Notes: generated by a model not told the origin, from the sequence alone. 59,864 nucleotides of DNA from Acidimicrobiaceae bacterium (GCA_002729765.1 PBYV01000024.1:1-59864), one strand, 5' to 3'. Shown: positions 49,534 through 59,540, counted from the first letter of the stretch. Translations and numbers: made by a program.

Positions 49534-50259
49534 TTAGCTACCAGCCACTTCATCGATGTATTGATCTACAAGTCTTCTTTGAGCATCGTCATCCAAACTA
49601 CTTTGAACTACTTTTTCAGCTGCCCCAAGAGCAATTCCTGCCACTTCCGCTCTTAGATCTGCAATCGCTTGTTGTCTTGATGCTTCAATTTCGCTCGCAG
49701 CTCTCGATTTCATCTCAGAAATGTCAGCTTCTGCTTTTGCTACTAAATCTGCACGCACCTGGTCGGCTGCTCCTCTTGCTTCGTCAATTAGGCGCGATGC
49801 TTCATTTTTTGCATCAGCCAAACGTGCTTCATAGTCAGCATGAACACTCTGTGCATCCGTTTTCGCTTTCTCTGCTGCATCTAAGTCATCGCGGATCTTG
49901 TCTGCTCTAGCATCCATTGCGGCTTTAACTGCCGGGAAGCCTTTCTTGACCATCACTACGAATAAAATTAAGAAAGCACCACCACCCCAAATAATCTCAT
50001 TTAATTCGGGAAGTATTGGACTAGGTGCTTCAAAACAGCCTTCAAGTTCATCCTGCAATTCTTCCTCGTGAAGATGATGCACTTGTATTTCTACATGTTC
50101 ATGATTTACATCTCCATGTATTTCACCATGATGTTCAAGCACTTCGGCCATACAGCCACCAACAGTTTCACCTGATGCAGAGGCCGGTACCGCAAATGCA
50201 AACAGTCCTAACGTTGCTAAAAGCAGCGACAAGCCCAGTCTGATTCCTCGTTGTCTCAT
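49534..50259 (-). CDS. atpF: ATP synthase Fo b subunit with signal peptide and His-rich external domain
   Basis: The C-terminal part is a typical b subunit: one membrane helix (IIWGGGAFLILFVVMVKKG, about 89-107) and a long coiled coil (AAMDARADKIRDDLDAAEKA...). In front lies an unusual ~85-residue extension: a signal-peptide-like helix (LGLSLLLATLGLFAFAVPAS, ASA cleavage near 29) and an exported acidic region with eight His (residues 43-64) and two Cys (C36, C75). The total of 241 residues is about 80 longer than E. coli b. ATG 50259 follows GAAAGGAAGTCG. The extension is in frame with no better start at the membrane helix. Confidence 0.92.
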   Translation of the reverse strand: MRQRGIRLGLSLLLATLGLFAFAVPASASGETVGGCMAEVLEHHGEIHGDVNHEHVEIQVHHLHEEELQDELEGCFEAPSPILPELNEIIWGGGAFLILFVVMVKKGFPAVKAAMDARADKIRDDLDAAEKAKTDAQSVHADYEARLADAKNEASRLIDEARGAADQVRADLVAKAEADISEMKSRAASEIEASRQQAIADLRAEVAGIALGAAEKVVQSSLDDDAQRRLVDQYIDEVAGS

Positions 50260-50289
50260 AAATTTCGACTTCCTTTCGATACCTAAGTT

Positions 50290-50601
<312 letters not shown>

Positions 50602-50641
50602 TTAATTTATATTGTCTTCGATCCACCATTCGGTGGGCGAT

Positions 50642-51409
50642 CTAGTGTTCTGCGTGCATCGAACCACCGATGTAAACGGCAGTCAGAATAGTAAAGATAA
50701 AGGCTTGCAAAACAGAAACCAAAATCTCAAAACCTGTCATTAATACGAGCATCGCAAAAGGTGCGGCAGCACCTACGTACCCGTTATTCCATAGAGTGTG
50801 AGTAAGGATAGCGAATGTGACTAACAGAAGGTGTCCTGCAACCATATTTGCCCACAATCGAATAGCCAAAGAAAACGGTCTAACAACAAATGTTGAAACC
50901 AGTTCAATCGGAGTAACGATTAGATACAGAGCTTTAGGAACTCCAGGTGGGAACAAGGAATTCTTCAAATATCCGAAAAATCCTTGAGAACGTACGCCTA
51001 CAAAGTTGTAAATCACCCAAACGACTAAGGCCAAAGTTATAGGAACAGCCATTCTGCTGTTTGCAGGGAACTGTATTCCTGGAACTACTTCAAAAATGTT
51101 TGAAAAAAGTATAAAGAAGAACATTGTGGTCAGGAATGGTAAATACTTTTTACCCTCTGGTCCCATTGTCTCCATCACTACTGACTCTTCTACGAAAGTA
51201 ACCCCTGATTCCGCTACATGTTGCACACCTACTGGTACTAACGAACCTCGTTGCCTACCTGCAGTTAGAAAGATTGCCGACGTTATTAAAACAGCGGCGA
51301 GATATATAAGCACCGTCTTATTAACAGCAAATAAAGAACCAGAAAAAATTATGTCAGGCCATTCAAAAAGATGACTTACAGGTGGGAATTCCAAAGCAAA
51401 AACATTCAC
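50642..51409 (-). CDS. atpB: ATP synthase Fo a subunit
   Basis: A 255-residue membrane protein with five to six helices. The essential Arg lies in FSLAIRLWANMVAGHLLL; FPANSRMAVPITLALVVWV and the last helix QAFIFTILTAVYIG are standard. It forms the proton half-channels with the c ring. It is followed by c, b, delta, alpha, gamma, beta and epsilon in the standard order. Confidence 0.96.
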   Translation of the reverse strand: MNVFALEFPPVSHLFEWPDIIFSGSLFAVNKTVLIYLAAVLITSAIFLTAGRQRGSLVPVGVQHVAESGVTFVEESVVMETMGPEGKKYLPFLTTMFFFILFSNIFEVVPGIQFPANSRMAVPITLALVVWVIYNFVGVRSQGFFGYLKNSLFPPGVPKALYLIVTPIELVSTFVVRPFSLAIRLWANMVAGHLLLVTFAILTHTLWNNGYVGAAAPFAMLVLMTGFEILVSVLQAFIFTILTAVYIGGSMHAEH

Positions 51410-51411
51410 AA

Positions 51412-51876
51412 TTAGCGAATCTCCTTTGAACTAGTTGGCTTCAAATCAGGATAAGCCAAAGAAGCTGATATATAACGTGTCTCTGTAGCAAGTAAACCTA
51501 AATGTGTCACTAGAAGAGTCATAGCAAAAGGAACAGTATCAAACCAATCGAAGGATCGGACTGACATGACAACTCCGGTCAATATTGCCAACCTGACTAC
51601 ATATCCTCCTAGTACTGACCCATAAAGCATGTTCGGAGAAATTTTCACGCTTCTCGTAATGATTGCGGCACCGGCCAAAAAATTGAAAGACACGAGAACG
51701 AGAGCCAGTAGAGCAGAAACAGCTCCACTTAAACCCCAGCCAATAGCAGAAAGAATTAGAAACAAAGGGGAGACCCACAAAGCCCTTAAAGCTAAGTGAT
51801 TAGCTATACGCTTTTCTGGCTGCCCTGAGACGCTTTCCACTATTACTTCTTCTTCCGTTTTCTGTTTAATTGACAT
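51412..51876 (-). CDS. atpI: ATP synthase I-like membrane protein
   Basis: A protein of about 154 residues with four membrane helices (ALWVSPLFLILSAIGWGL, AVSALLALVLVSFNFLAGAA, LGGYVVRLAILTGVVMSV, FAMTLLVTHLGLLATE), the pattern of the ATP-synt_I family that helps c-ring assembly. ATG 51876 is chosen because GGGAA stands about 6 bases upstream; ATG 51882 is possible. It overlaps the atpZ end by 11 bases and precedes atpB by 2 bases. Confidence 0.8.
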   Translation of the reverse strand: MSIKQKTEEEVIVESVSGQPEKRIANHLALRALWVSPLFLILSAIGWGLSGAVSALLALVLVSFNFLAGAAIITRSVKISPNMLYGSVLGGYVVRLAILTGVVMSVRSFDWFDTVPFAMTLLVTHLGLLATETRYISASLAYPDLKPTSSKEIR

Positions 51877-52138
51877 TTTCATTTCCCAGCAACCACGTTT
51901 CACGTCGCTGTTCTGCCTCTTCGGTGAGTCTAAGGGTGTATTGCTTATAAAGACGCCACGAAGCATAAGTGATAGTTACTGCTACAAATACCAAAGTGAA
52001 TAAGGGAAAGATTTCAAGTTTTCTGTCTAGAAGCCATCCTAGAAATCCAAAGATCGCAGGAGTTGCGACAAGTTCAAATGCCGCTGCCGTAGCGTCACCA
52101 GAACCTTGTTTCATCTCACGTTTTTCAGATTTGATCAT
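51866..52138 (-). CDS. atpZ: AtpZ/AtpI-family small membrane protein
   Basis: A 90-residue protein with two membrane helices: FELVATPAIFGFLGWLLDRK and FPLFTLVFVAVTITYASWRL. This is the AtpZ (ATPase_gene1) family, which forms a complex with AtpI and has been linked to Ca2+/Mg2+ transport and c-ring assembly. GAGGT precedes ATG 52138. It is the first gene of the atp operon proper; a 96-base gap to wecA (52139-52234) is AT-rich and probably holds its promoter (TAATAC). Confidence 0.85.
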   Translation of the reverse strand: MIKSEKREMKQGSGDATAAAFELVATPAIFGFLGWLLDRKLEIFPLFTLVFVAVTITYASWRLYKQYTLRLTEEAEQRRETWLLGNENVN

Positions 52139-52234
52139 CCAAGTTACCTCGGTATTAATTTGTTATTTAAAAATAGAAAGCTCAGAAAATTTAAATATTC
52201 GACCGCATGTGAATCTAGATTCTTTCTCACGTGC

Positions 52235-53383
52235 TCACAACTCGGGGGGATGGTCATCTGCCACAATTTCATTTTTTTTTGGTTTATTTGTCTGCAAACG
52301 CGGATGAAGCAATGTAAACAAAATTAGGCATACTCCTGCTATACCCATTGGAACAATCCCGTCACCACGTCCGCTGTAAGTTGGCCATAAGACGAACCCT
52401 GACAATAAAGCTGTCCAAGCCCACAGAATAAAAACAACTCTTCGGTGTCCATGACCCAGTCTTAAAAGTCTGTGATGTAAATGGTCTTTGTCAGCAGTCG
52501 TTACAGGTAGCCCTGGTGTGACAATTCGTCTGATAATTGCAAATAGAACATCAATTATTGGTACGCCTAAAATCACTAAAGGAATTAGCAACGGTGCAAA
52601 GAAAAAAAATGATTGACCACTGTAGGCAGCATCTGTTCTACCTCCGACAGAAACAGTAGCTGCTGCTAGAAGCACGCCTAACATGAGAGCACCACCATCC
52701 CCCATGAATATTTTTGCCGGATGTGCATTATGTGGTAAAAACCCAATACATACACCAGCAATAAGAACTGCGATGAGTGATGCAGGGTTTTCTTCGAACA
52801 GAACGCCCTCGTTAGCTAGACGAATCGCATAAATTACAAAAGTTGTCGCTGCGATAGCAACAATCCCAGTTGCTAAACCGTCTAAACCATCAATTAAATT
52901 TATCGCATTGGCTAAAAGTACGACCCATAGAACTGTGGCTAATGCAGCTAGGTCAGGGGAAAGTAATACTACATCCACAAAAGGAACCCTTAGCACCACT
53001 AAAGACACACCCACCAGTGATAGAACACTTCCTGCTATGACCATTCCTGCAACTTTTGCTGGAGCTGAAATTGGCCTTACATCGTCGATGACACCGACCC
53101 CGCACATGGCTATGGCCGCTACTAGAACCCCTAATATTTCAGATTGGGTAGAAAACACGTCGGAAAAATCCCCTATCAACCAAGCAAAAAGCGCACCGGC
53201 GAGCAACCCAAACAACATTGCAGGTCCACCTAAATGTGGAGTGGGTATTTCATGCACATCTCTAATACCTGGTGCAGAAATAACTCCGAAACGCTCAGCT
53301 GTTTTACGTGCTAAAGGAGTTGCGATGAAAGTTGCAATAGCGGCAACTCCTCCGACAGTCAGATAGGCAATAACTCCAGGCAT
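52235..53383 (-). CDS. wecA: WecA/TagO-type undecaprenyl-phosphate sugar-1-phosphate transferase
   Basis: A 382-residue polytopic transferase of the MraY/WecA family that starts cell-wall polymer synthesis on the lipid carrier. GVIDDVRPI and NAINLIDGLDGLA hold the catalytic Asp motifs, HNAHPAKIFMGDGGALMLG and the cytoplasmic HLHHRLLRLGHGHR His motif are typical of WecA, not MraY. In mycobacteria wecA also lies directly before the atp operon (Rv1302), where it starts arabinogalactan synthesis. It follows glyA by 6 bases. Confidence 0.92.
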   Translation of the reverse strand: MPGVIAYLTVGGVAAIATFIATPLARKTAERFGVISAPGIRDVHEIPTPHLGGPAMLFGLLAGALFAWLIGDFSDVFSTQSEILGVLVAAIAMCGVGVIDDVRPISAPAKVAGMVIAGSVLSLVGVSLVVLRVPFVDVVLLSPDLAALATVLWVVLLANAINLIDGLDGLATGIVAIAATTFVIYAIRLANEGVLFEENPASLIAVLIAGVCIGFLPHNAHPAKIFMGDGGALMLGVLLAAATVSVGGRTDAAYSGQSFFFFAPLLIPLVILGVPIIDVLFAIIRRIVTPGLPVTTADKDHLHHRLLRLGHGHRRVVFILWAWTALLSGFVLWPTYSGRGDGIVPMGIAGVCLILFTLLHPRLQTNKPKKNEIVADDHPPEL

Positions 53384-53389
53384 ACGTTT

Positions 53390-54631
53390 CTAATCACCGT
53401 AAGGGGTGAAAGAACTGCAAAGTTCTGCAACCTCTTTCCTTATCGTAGAAAGTGAATTTGAATCTTTTCTATCACGTAACGCACGGGCCATTAACTGGGC
53501 GATAATTACCATCTCTTTTTCAGTCATTCCTTGCGTAGTGGTCGAAGGTGTTCCAAGGCGAACGCCACTTGTAACAAAAGGAGAACGTGGATCATCTGGC
53601 ACTGTATTTTTATTCAGTGTTATGCCAGCTTCGTCAAGAACGACCTGAGCTTCTGCTCCAGTTATTTCTTCATCAAATGTTCGCAAATCAACTATGAGCA
53701 GATGGTTATCGGTACCTCCTGTTACGAGTCTGAACCCTTCATGACTTAGAGCTTCAGCAAGAGCTTGAGCATTGCTTACAATCTGTCTCGAATAAATTTC
53801 AAAAGAAGGATCTAAAGCTTCTGCAAAAGCTACAGCTTTGGCAGCTATGTGATGCTCCAAGGGGCCACCTTGCAAACCAGGGAAAATTGCTTTGTCTATC
53901 GCAGAAGAAAGTTCTTCGGTGCTAAGAATGCAACCTCCTCTTGGACCTCTAAGAGTCTTATGTGTTGTGAACGTAACAACATCACAATAGGGAACTGGAT
54001 TCGGGTGCGTTTTTCCTGCGATAAGTCCCGCAATATGTGCTGCATCAAACATTAAATAGGCACCCACGGAATCAGCTATTTCTCTTATTGGGCCAGCTTC
54101 TATTACTCTTGGATATGCAGTAGCTCCTAAAACTATGAGCTTCGGTTTTACTTCTTCAGCCTTTCGTTGCAAGTCTTCTACGTCAATTAATTCTTCTTCT
54201 GTAAGACCGTACGAAACAAAGTTGTAAAGCTTGCCACTGAAATTAACTGGTGAACCATGCGTTAAATGACCACCATGATCAAGCCTCAAACCAAGAACTG
54301 TGTCACCAGGCTCTAATAGAGCTTGATAAACAGCCATGTTCGCATTTGCTCCTGAATGAGGCTGAACATTCGCATGATCGGCTCCGAACAAAGTAATGAT
54401 TCGCTCACATGCGAGACTTTCGGCTTCATCGACGTGAACATTTCCGCCATAATATCTTTTTCCCGGATAACCCTCTGAATACTTGTTAGTGAAAACAGAA
54501 CCAGTTGCTGCTAGAACCGCAGGTGATGCAAAATTTTCAGATGCTATTAATTGCAGTGTGGTGTTTTGACGATGGATTTCTCGATTAATGATTTCAAATA
54601 ATTCTTCGTCTTTAAGGTTAGGCCATGGCAT
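53390..54631 (-). CDS. glyA: Serine hydroxymethyltransferase
   Basis: The 413-residue PLP enzyme interconverts serine and glycine with tetrahydrofolate. [37 protein letters not shown] and [14 protein letters not shown] with the PLP Lys are present. AGGGGA stands before ATG 54631. It heads the glyA-wecA-atp stretch, as in many actinobacteria. Confidence 0.98.
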   Translation of the reverse strand: MPWPNLKDEELFEIINREIHRQNTTLQLIASENFASPAVLAATGSVFTNKYSEGYPGKRYYGGNVHVDEAESLACERIITLFGADHANVQPHSGANANMAVYQALLEPGDTVLGLRLDHGGHLTHGSPVNFSGKLYNFVSYGLTEEELIDVEDLQRKAEEVKPKLIVLGATAYPRVIEAGPIREIADSVGAYLMFDAAHIAGLIAGKTHPNPVPYCDVVTFTTHKTLRGPRGGCILSTEELSSAIDKAIFPGLQGGPLEHHIAAKAVAFAEALDPSFEIYSRQIVSNAQALAEALSHEGFRLVTGGTDNHLLIVDLRTFDEEITGAEAQVVLDEAGITLNKNTVPDDPRSPFVTSGVRLGTPSTTTQGMTEKEMVIIAQLMARALRDRKDSNSLSTIRKEVAELCSSFTPYGD

Positions 54632-54704
54632 GGTTTATTTTCCCCTAATTTAAGTCTTTTATCAATTGAAACGATGTTTCTGAGTTACAGACCCTAAGCA
54701 TACG

Positions 54705-54710
54705 TATCAT
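54705..54710 (+). promoter_or_regulatory. -10 box TATCAT of ino1, leaderless type
   Basis: TATCAT lies 9 bases before ATG 54720 in a region without a Shine-Dalgarno sequence. A second box, TATTGT, at 54711-54716 is 3 bases from the ATG and less likely. Confidence 0.4.
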
Positions 54711-54719
54711 TATTGTTAT

Positions 54720-56024
54720 ATGACTGAAAAATTATCTATCACACCTGCTTCTGGCCGTCTGGGAGTTCTAACCCCTGGACTGGGTGCAGTAGCAACAACT
54801 TTTATCGCTGGGGTTATTGCAGCTCGGCAAGGACTTGCAGCTCCAATCGGGTCGGTTAGCCAAATGGCTCATATTCGACTCGGTAAACGTGAAGAAGGAC
54901 GCAATCCGCTCATACGTGATTTTGTTCCTTTGGCTGGTCTTGACGATTTGGTATTCGGCGGCTGGGATCCGATCTCTTCAAATGTCCTCGAAGCAGCTCG
55001 AACTTGTGGGGTTTTAGATGAAAAAGATATTGCACCAGTTTCATCTGAACTCGAAGGAATCGTCGCTATGGACGCAGTCTTCGACAATAGTTGGGTTAAA
55101 AAATTGGATGGCAAAAGAGTTAAAAATTTAGATTCTAAATGGGATCAAGCTCAAGCTCTTATGGAAGACATTGAAAAATTTCGCATTGATAACGAATGCG
55201 ACAGATTAGTAATGGTGTGGTGTGGATCAACCGAAGCTTTTCAAGAAGCAAGTGCGGTACATGAAAGCGTTGATTCATTTGAAGCAGGACTCAAGTCAAA
55301 TGACGAGAATATCGCTCCAAGCCAAATATATGCCTACGCTGCAATTATGAGTGGCGTGCCTTTTGCGAATGGTGCACCAAATCTTGCACTAGATATCCCA
55401 TGCATGGTCGAACTAGCAAAAAGCAGAGGCGTTCCTGTTGCAGGAAAAGATTTCAAAACAGGCCAAACTCTGATGAAAACACTTCTTGCACCAGGCCTTA
55501 AAGCAAGAATGCTGGGCTTAAGGGGTTGGTTCTCAACAAATATTCTTGGAAACAGAGACGGTGAGGTTTTAGATGATCCTGACAACTTCAAGACTAAAGA
55601 AGTTTCAAAATTGGGTGTCCTTGACACAATTCTTCAACCCGATTCATACCCTGAGTTGTACGGCGATATAGATCACGTAGTTCGAATCAACTATTACCCT
55701 CCACGAGGTGACAACAAAGAAGGTTGGGACAATATTGATATCTTCGGATGGCTTGGCTACCCGATGCAGATCAAAGTCGATTTCCTTTGTCGTGACTCTA
55801 TTTTGGCTGCTCCGATTGTTCTCGACTTAGCTCTTTTTCTTGATTTAGCAGCACGTGCAGACCAATCCGGCGTTCAGGAATGGCTATCTTTCTATCTTAA
55901 GGCCCCTCAAGCTTCCACAGATGCAGGGCCAGAGCATGACATTTTTATTCAACAAACGAAGTTGAAAAACACTCTAAGGGAATGGATGGGCGAAGAGCCT
56001 GTAACCCACTCAGAAGCAGGTTAA
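54720..56024 (+). CDS. ino1: myo-Inositol-1-phosphate synthase
   Basis: A 434-residue MIPS that turns glucose 6-phosphate into inositol 1-phosphate with NAD+. The N-terminal LGVLTPGLGAVATTFIAGV is the dinucleotide loop; VMVWCGSTEAF, VPFANGAPNLALDIPCM, GKDFKTGQTLMKT (catalytic Lys region) and ILGNRDGEVLDDP are conserved. Inositol in actinobacteria goes to phosphatidylinositol and mycothiol, so the cell probably uses one or both. TATCAT stands 9 bases before ATG 54720. It abuts the convergent acyl-CoA synthetase. Confidence 0.94.
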   Translation: MTEKLSITPASGRLGVLTPGLGAVATTFIAGVIAARQGLAAPIGSVSQMAHIRLGKREEGRNPLIRDFVPLAGLDDLVFGGWDPISSNVLEAARTCGVLDEKDIAPVSSELEGIVAMDAVFDNSWVKKLDGKRVKNLDSKWDQAQALMEDIEKFRIDNECDRLVMVWCGSTEAFQEASAVHESVDSFEAGLKSNDENIAPSQIYAYAAIMSGVPFANGAPNLALDIPCMVELAKSRGVPVAGKDFKTGQTLMKTLLAPGLKARMLGLRGWFSTNILGNRDGEVLDDPDNFKTKEVSKLGVLDTILQPDSYPELYGDIDHVVRINYYPPRGDNKEGWDNIDIFGWLGYPMQIKVDFLCRDSILAAPIVLDLALFLDLAARADQSGVQEWLSFYLKAPQASTDAGPEHDIFIQQTKLKNTLREWMGEEPVTHSEAG

Positions 56025-57593
56025 TCAGATACGGGTTTCTTTATCTGACCAGTACTGATCTTTAAGAAGACGTTTATACAACTTTCCAGTTGGATGCCTT
56101 GGTAGCTCTTCTATGAAATCGACACTCCTAGGGCATTTCAAGTCAGCTAGGTGAGAACGACAGTAAGCAATCAATTCTCTCTCCAGAGCAGGTTCTGCTT
56201 TTTTTGGATCGACCAACTGGACTACCGCTTTTACTTCTTCACCAAATTCATCGTTCGGCACACCTATTACAGCAACGTCGTAAACATCTGGATGCATTGT
56301 CAATACATTTTCTGCTTCTTGAGGATAAATATTGACACCACCTGAAATGATCATATGGGCTTTACGGTCCGTTAGGTAGAGGAAACCTTCTTCGTCAACA
56401 CGTCCGATATCTCCTAAAGTGCTTAGATCTTTCCCCATCCGTGAAGCGGCTGTTTTTTCCGGATCATTATGATATTCAAATCTCGAATCACTCCTAAAAT
56501 AAACATTCCCTTCTTCTCCATTAGGCATTTCATCTCCATCGTCGTTAACGATTACAAGTTCACCTAGTAAAGATTTGCCTACTGACCCTGGATGATTAAT
56601 CCAGTCTTCTGAATTAATGTAAGTAAAACCATTGCCTTCGGTGCCTGCATAATATTCGTGCAATATTGGCCCCCACCATTCAATCATCTGCTTCTTTACC
56701 TCGATGGGGCATGGAGCAGCAGCATGTATCACTGTCTTCAGAGTGGTTGTGTCATACTTTTCGCGAATTTCTTCTGGAAGTTTTAACATCCTGACAAACA
56801 TCGTGGGCACCCATTGGCTTGCCGTCACTCCATGATCTTCTATTGCGGCTAATGCTTCCTCGGGATCAAATTTTTCCATGACTATGACTGTTGCTCCGAT
56901 GCGGTGTGCTGCCATGCAAAATCTAAGAGGAGCGGCATGATATAAGGGTGCAGGGGAAAGATAAACAGCATCACTTTCAATCCCAAACACTGCCCTAAAC
57001 AACATTGCTTGCGCTGACGTGCTTCCTAATGGGACATTTGGAGCCTGAACCTTTACACCTTTCGGAAGACCTGTGGTACCAGATGAATAAAGCATGTCTT
57101 GACCTTCAACTCTGTCAGGTTGTGGTTCTTTAGATGTGCTTTCTATAGCATCCTCGAAAGACGCGTATCCATCCATCTCTCCACCAATAACAAACTTCTC
57201 TTTGACACCTGTATCTTTAAAATCTATTTGTTCGGCTGTATCTCTATTCCCCACTGAAGTTACAAAAACTCTTGCTCCGCAGTCTTTAACTATGTAGCCC
57301 ATTTCTTCTTCGGTAAGACGCGAACTTATTGCCGTGTAATACAAACCTGCATAATGAGCTCCCCATGCCAAAGGTAAAAAGTCAATTGTGTTCTCCAAGC
57401 AAAAAGCAATGTGGTCTCCCTGTTGTAAACCTAAATCGACAAAAAGATTAGATATGCGGTTCGCTTTTTCATCCAATTCCAAATAAGTCATTTTTTTGCC
57501 TGAACCGGTCATAAGGACTGCTACACGGTCGGGTTTATTTATTGCCCAAGTTCCAGGGAACTCCAGCTGCTGTTGATCATCATTATTTCCCAT
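56025..57593 (-). CDS. AMP-forming acyl-CoA synthetase (FadD-like)
   Basis: A 522-residue ANL-family ligase. LYSSGTTGLPKGVKV is the ATP/phosphate loop, EYYAGTEGNGFTYI the adenine-binding motif, GDIGRVDEEGFLYLTDRKAH the hinge and HPTGKLYKRLLKD holds the catalytic Lys. It should activate a carboxylic acid (fatty acid, steroid side chain or ring acid) to the CoA thioester. FadD3 of the steroid route is one candidate, but this protein lies 50 kb from the ipd genes, so I leave it generic. GGGGG stands before ATG 57593. Confidence 0.9.
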   Translation of the reverse strand: MGNNDDQQQLEFPGTWAINKPDRVAVLMTGSGKKMTYLELDEKANRISNLFVDLGLQQGDHIAFCLENTIDFLPLAWGAHYAGLYYTAISSRLTEEEMGYIVKDCGARVFVTSVGNRDTAEQIDFKDTGVKEKFVIGGEMDGYASFEDAIESTSKEPQPDRVEGQDMLYSSGTTGLPKGVKVQAPNVPLGSTSAQAMLFRAVFGIESDAVYLSPAPLYHAAPLRFCMAAHRIGATVIVMEKFDPEEALAAIEDHGVTASQWVPTMFVRMLKLPEEIREKYDTTTLKTVIHAAAPCPIEVKKQMIEWWGPILHEYYAGTEGNGFTYINSEDWINHPGSVGKSLLGELVIVNDDGDEMPNGEEGNVYFRSDSRFEYHNDPEKTAASRMGKDLSTLGDIGRVDEEGFLYLTDRKAHMIISGGVNIYPQEAENVLTMHPDVYDVAVIGVPNDEFGEEVKAVVQLVDPKKAEPALERELIAYCRSHLADLKCPRSVDFIEELPRHPTGKLYKRLLKDQYWSDKETRI

Positions 57594-57675
57594 ACCCCCA
57601 AGCTAATAGAAGATAATCTGATGAATAAAGTCGAAGTTCTTAAGCAAGATGAACTTTTTGAGGTCAAACTGTGTT

Positions 57676-58542
57676 ATGGCGAATTTGTTTTTTCCAGATC
57701 AAGTATTTAAAAGTCTTCTTTTTGCGCCCGGAAATAAAGGGGCGATTTTGTCTAAATTGCCACGAAGTTCTCCGGATGCGTCAATAATCGATCTTGAAGA
57801 TTCTGTTCCAACTGATGAAAAAGAAAATGCACGCGAAATCGCTAGGGCACTAATTCCCGAATTAAATGAAAAAGCAGAAAAAATGGGTCTCTTCGTCAGA
57901 GTGAATGCTCTTGAAACAGCACATTTCGTTGAAGATTTATCGAATGCGATATCAGATGCCTTAACAGGAATTATTGTTCCAAAAATCTCTTCCAGAGAAG
58001 AAGCTAATCAGGTATCGAAATATCTTTCTGATTTTGGATTTGAAAATCTTCCAATTATGGCTGGTTTAGAAACTGTTTCTGGCTTGGTTAACGCCTTGGA
58101 AATCGCAAAACATCCACAGATTAAATGGTGTTATTTCGGAGCCGAAGATTATGTGACTGATCTGGGTGGAGTTAGGAGAACTGACAATCGTGAAGTGCTT
58201 TTAGCTCGTTCACAGATATCTCAGGCAACACGACTAGCGGGAATCCATGCCATCGACATGGTTGTATCAGATTTCAAAGATGAAAAAAGATTTATAGAAG
58301 AGGCAGCTGAAGCGAGGTCATTAGGTTTCACAGGCAAATTGTGTATACATCCTGATCAAGTAAATCTTGCGAATAAAGCTTTCCGCCCTACAGAAGAAGA
58401 GCTTGAATGGGCTCAAGAAGTAGTGAAAGAATTCGAAAAAGCTATTGAAAGAGGTGAAGCATCGATAGCTATTGGGAGCGAAATGATCGATGAACCTATT
58501 TACAAAAGAGCTCAAACAACGATAAAAATGTCACGACAATAG
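57676..58542 (+). CDS. CitE-like HpcH/HpaI lyase (malyl-CoA / methylmalyl-CoA / citramalyl-CoA lyase candidate)
   Basis: A 288-residue CitE-like TIM barrel: KSLLFAPGNKGAILSKLPR, the Mg-binding ASIIDLEDSVPTDEKENAR, IVPKISS, AGLETVSGLVNALEIAKHP with the second Glu, CYFGAEDYVTDLGG and GKLCIHPDQV. Members cleave or condense malyl-, beta-methylmalyl- or citramalyl-CoA. Together with the mch- and mct-like genes at 11-13 kb, it could supply beta-methylmalyl-CoA and split citramalyl-CoA. ATG 57676 is preferred (GAGGT 11 bases upstream); ATG 57649 would add nine residues. It is followed by the LLM oxidoreductase 15 bases later. Confidence 0.82.
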   Translation: MANLFFPDQVFKSLLFAPGNKGAILSKLPRSSPDASIIDLEDSVPTDEKENAREIARALIPELNEKAEKMGLFVRVNALETAHFVEDLSNAISDALTGIIVPKISSREEANQVSKYLSDFGFENLPIMAGLETVSGLVNALEIAKHPQIKWCYFGAEDYVTDLGGVRRTDNREVLLARSQISQATRLAGIHAIDMVVSDFKDEKRFIEEAAEARSLGFTGKLCIHPDQVNLANKAFRPTEEELEWAQEVVKEFEKAIERGEASIAIGSEMIDEPIYKRAQTTIKMSRQ

Positions 58543-58557
58543 TGCTTAGGAGATTAC

Positions 58558-59502
58558 GTGCCGAACTTAGTTCCTGAAGGCAAGGCTTTCTATGGGATAC
58601 AACTACCAATTCAAACTTTGACTCAAACTTTGGTAGACCCTTGGGAAAAAGAAGCGGGACCTGATGAGCTAGTAATGGTCGCTCAAGCAGCCGAATCATC
58701 TGGTCTTGACTTTGTGGGTGTATGCGATCACGTAGCTATTCCTGACGATGACTACTCGGCCCATATGACAACAACTTGGTATGACCCTATTGCGACTCTT
58801 TCTTGGATAGGAGCTAACACGGAAAAGATTAACCTTCTGTCTGTTGTTTGGATTGCCGCCTATCGTCATCCTCTTTTATCAGCGAGTTCATTTGGAACTT
58901 TGGCTCACCTCTCCAATGGTCGAGTCATTTTGGGTTTAGGAGCTGGGCATGTTAAAGGAGAATTTGAAGCTCTCAATATTGACTTTTCGAAACGTGGGTT
59001 GATACTGGATGAAAGCATTGATGCAATAAAAACCATTTTCACAAACGAATACGCTACGCATGAAGGAACACATTTCAATTTTCAATCTGTTGGAGTTGGA
59101 CCAAAGCCTCCAACAAACGAATTGCCAATTTGGATCGGTGGTTCAGGTCCTGCTGCATGGCGTCGTGTAGGGAAGCTAGGTGACGGGTATATACCAATGG
59201 GTAACGGTAGAGACCAGTACAAAGAAATTATTGAAACCATCAATCAGGCAGCAAATGAATCAGGACGAGAAAATGCGAGTTTTGATATCGGAATAATGCC
59301 GCCATGGTCTTACATAGGTGATCCTCCTGGTGATCTTCCTCCAGCAGGACTAACAGGCTCGCCTGAAAAAATTGCTGAACATCTCAGAGCTGACCGTGAT
59401 GCTGGTGCGAATGTTTTTCATCTTAAATTTCGCAGTCGCACTCTCGAAGAATATATTGAACAGTTAAGAATTTTTGGTGAAGAAGTAAGACCTTTGCTTT
59501 AG
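58558..59502 (+). CDS. LLM-class (luciferase-like) flavin/F420-dependent oxidoreductase
   Basis: A 314-residue bacterial luciferase-like TIM barrel: GLDFVGVCDHVAIPDDDYSA, SVVWIAAYRHPLLSASSFGT, NGRVILGLGAGHVKGEFEAL, IWIGGSGPAAWRRVGKLGDG and AGANVFHLKFRS at the end. Such proteins in actinobacteria often use F420 rather than FMN; the GLGAGHVKGEFEALN segment is usual. GTG 58558 follows AGGAGA. It overlaps no gene and is probably co-transcribed with the CitE-like gene. Substrate is unknown. Confidence 0.88.
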   Translation: MPNLVPEGKAFYGIQLPIQTLTQTLVDPWEKEAGPDELVMVAQAAESSGLDFVGVCDHVAIPDDDYSAHMTTTWYDPIATLSWIGANTEKINLLSVVWIAAYRHPLLSASSFGTLAHLSNGRVILGLGAGHVKGEFEALNIDFSKRGLILDESIDAIKTIFTNEYATHEGTHFNFQSVGVGPKPPTNELPIWIGGSGPAAWRRVGKLGDGYIPMGNGRDQYKEIIETINQAANESGRENASFDIGIMPPWSYIGDPPGDLPPAGLTGSPEKIAEHLRADRDAGANVFHLKFRSRTLEEYIEQLRIFGEEVRPLL

Positions 59503-59540
59503 AGTCAACTTGGAAGATAAAAGATTTAGGGCCCATTAAA

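Noticed and set aside
50025-50243. Plus-strand frame opposite the His-rich part of atpF
   Set aside because: It is the antisense of a His/Glu-rich coding stretch, which yields a long frame by composition; no ribosome site or promoter.
57621-57710. Short frame MNKVEVLKQDELFEVKL before the CitE-like gene, with GATAAT 3 bases upstream
   Set aside because: It is out of frame and overlaps the lyase start; without conservation data it cannot be separated from chance.
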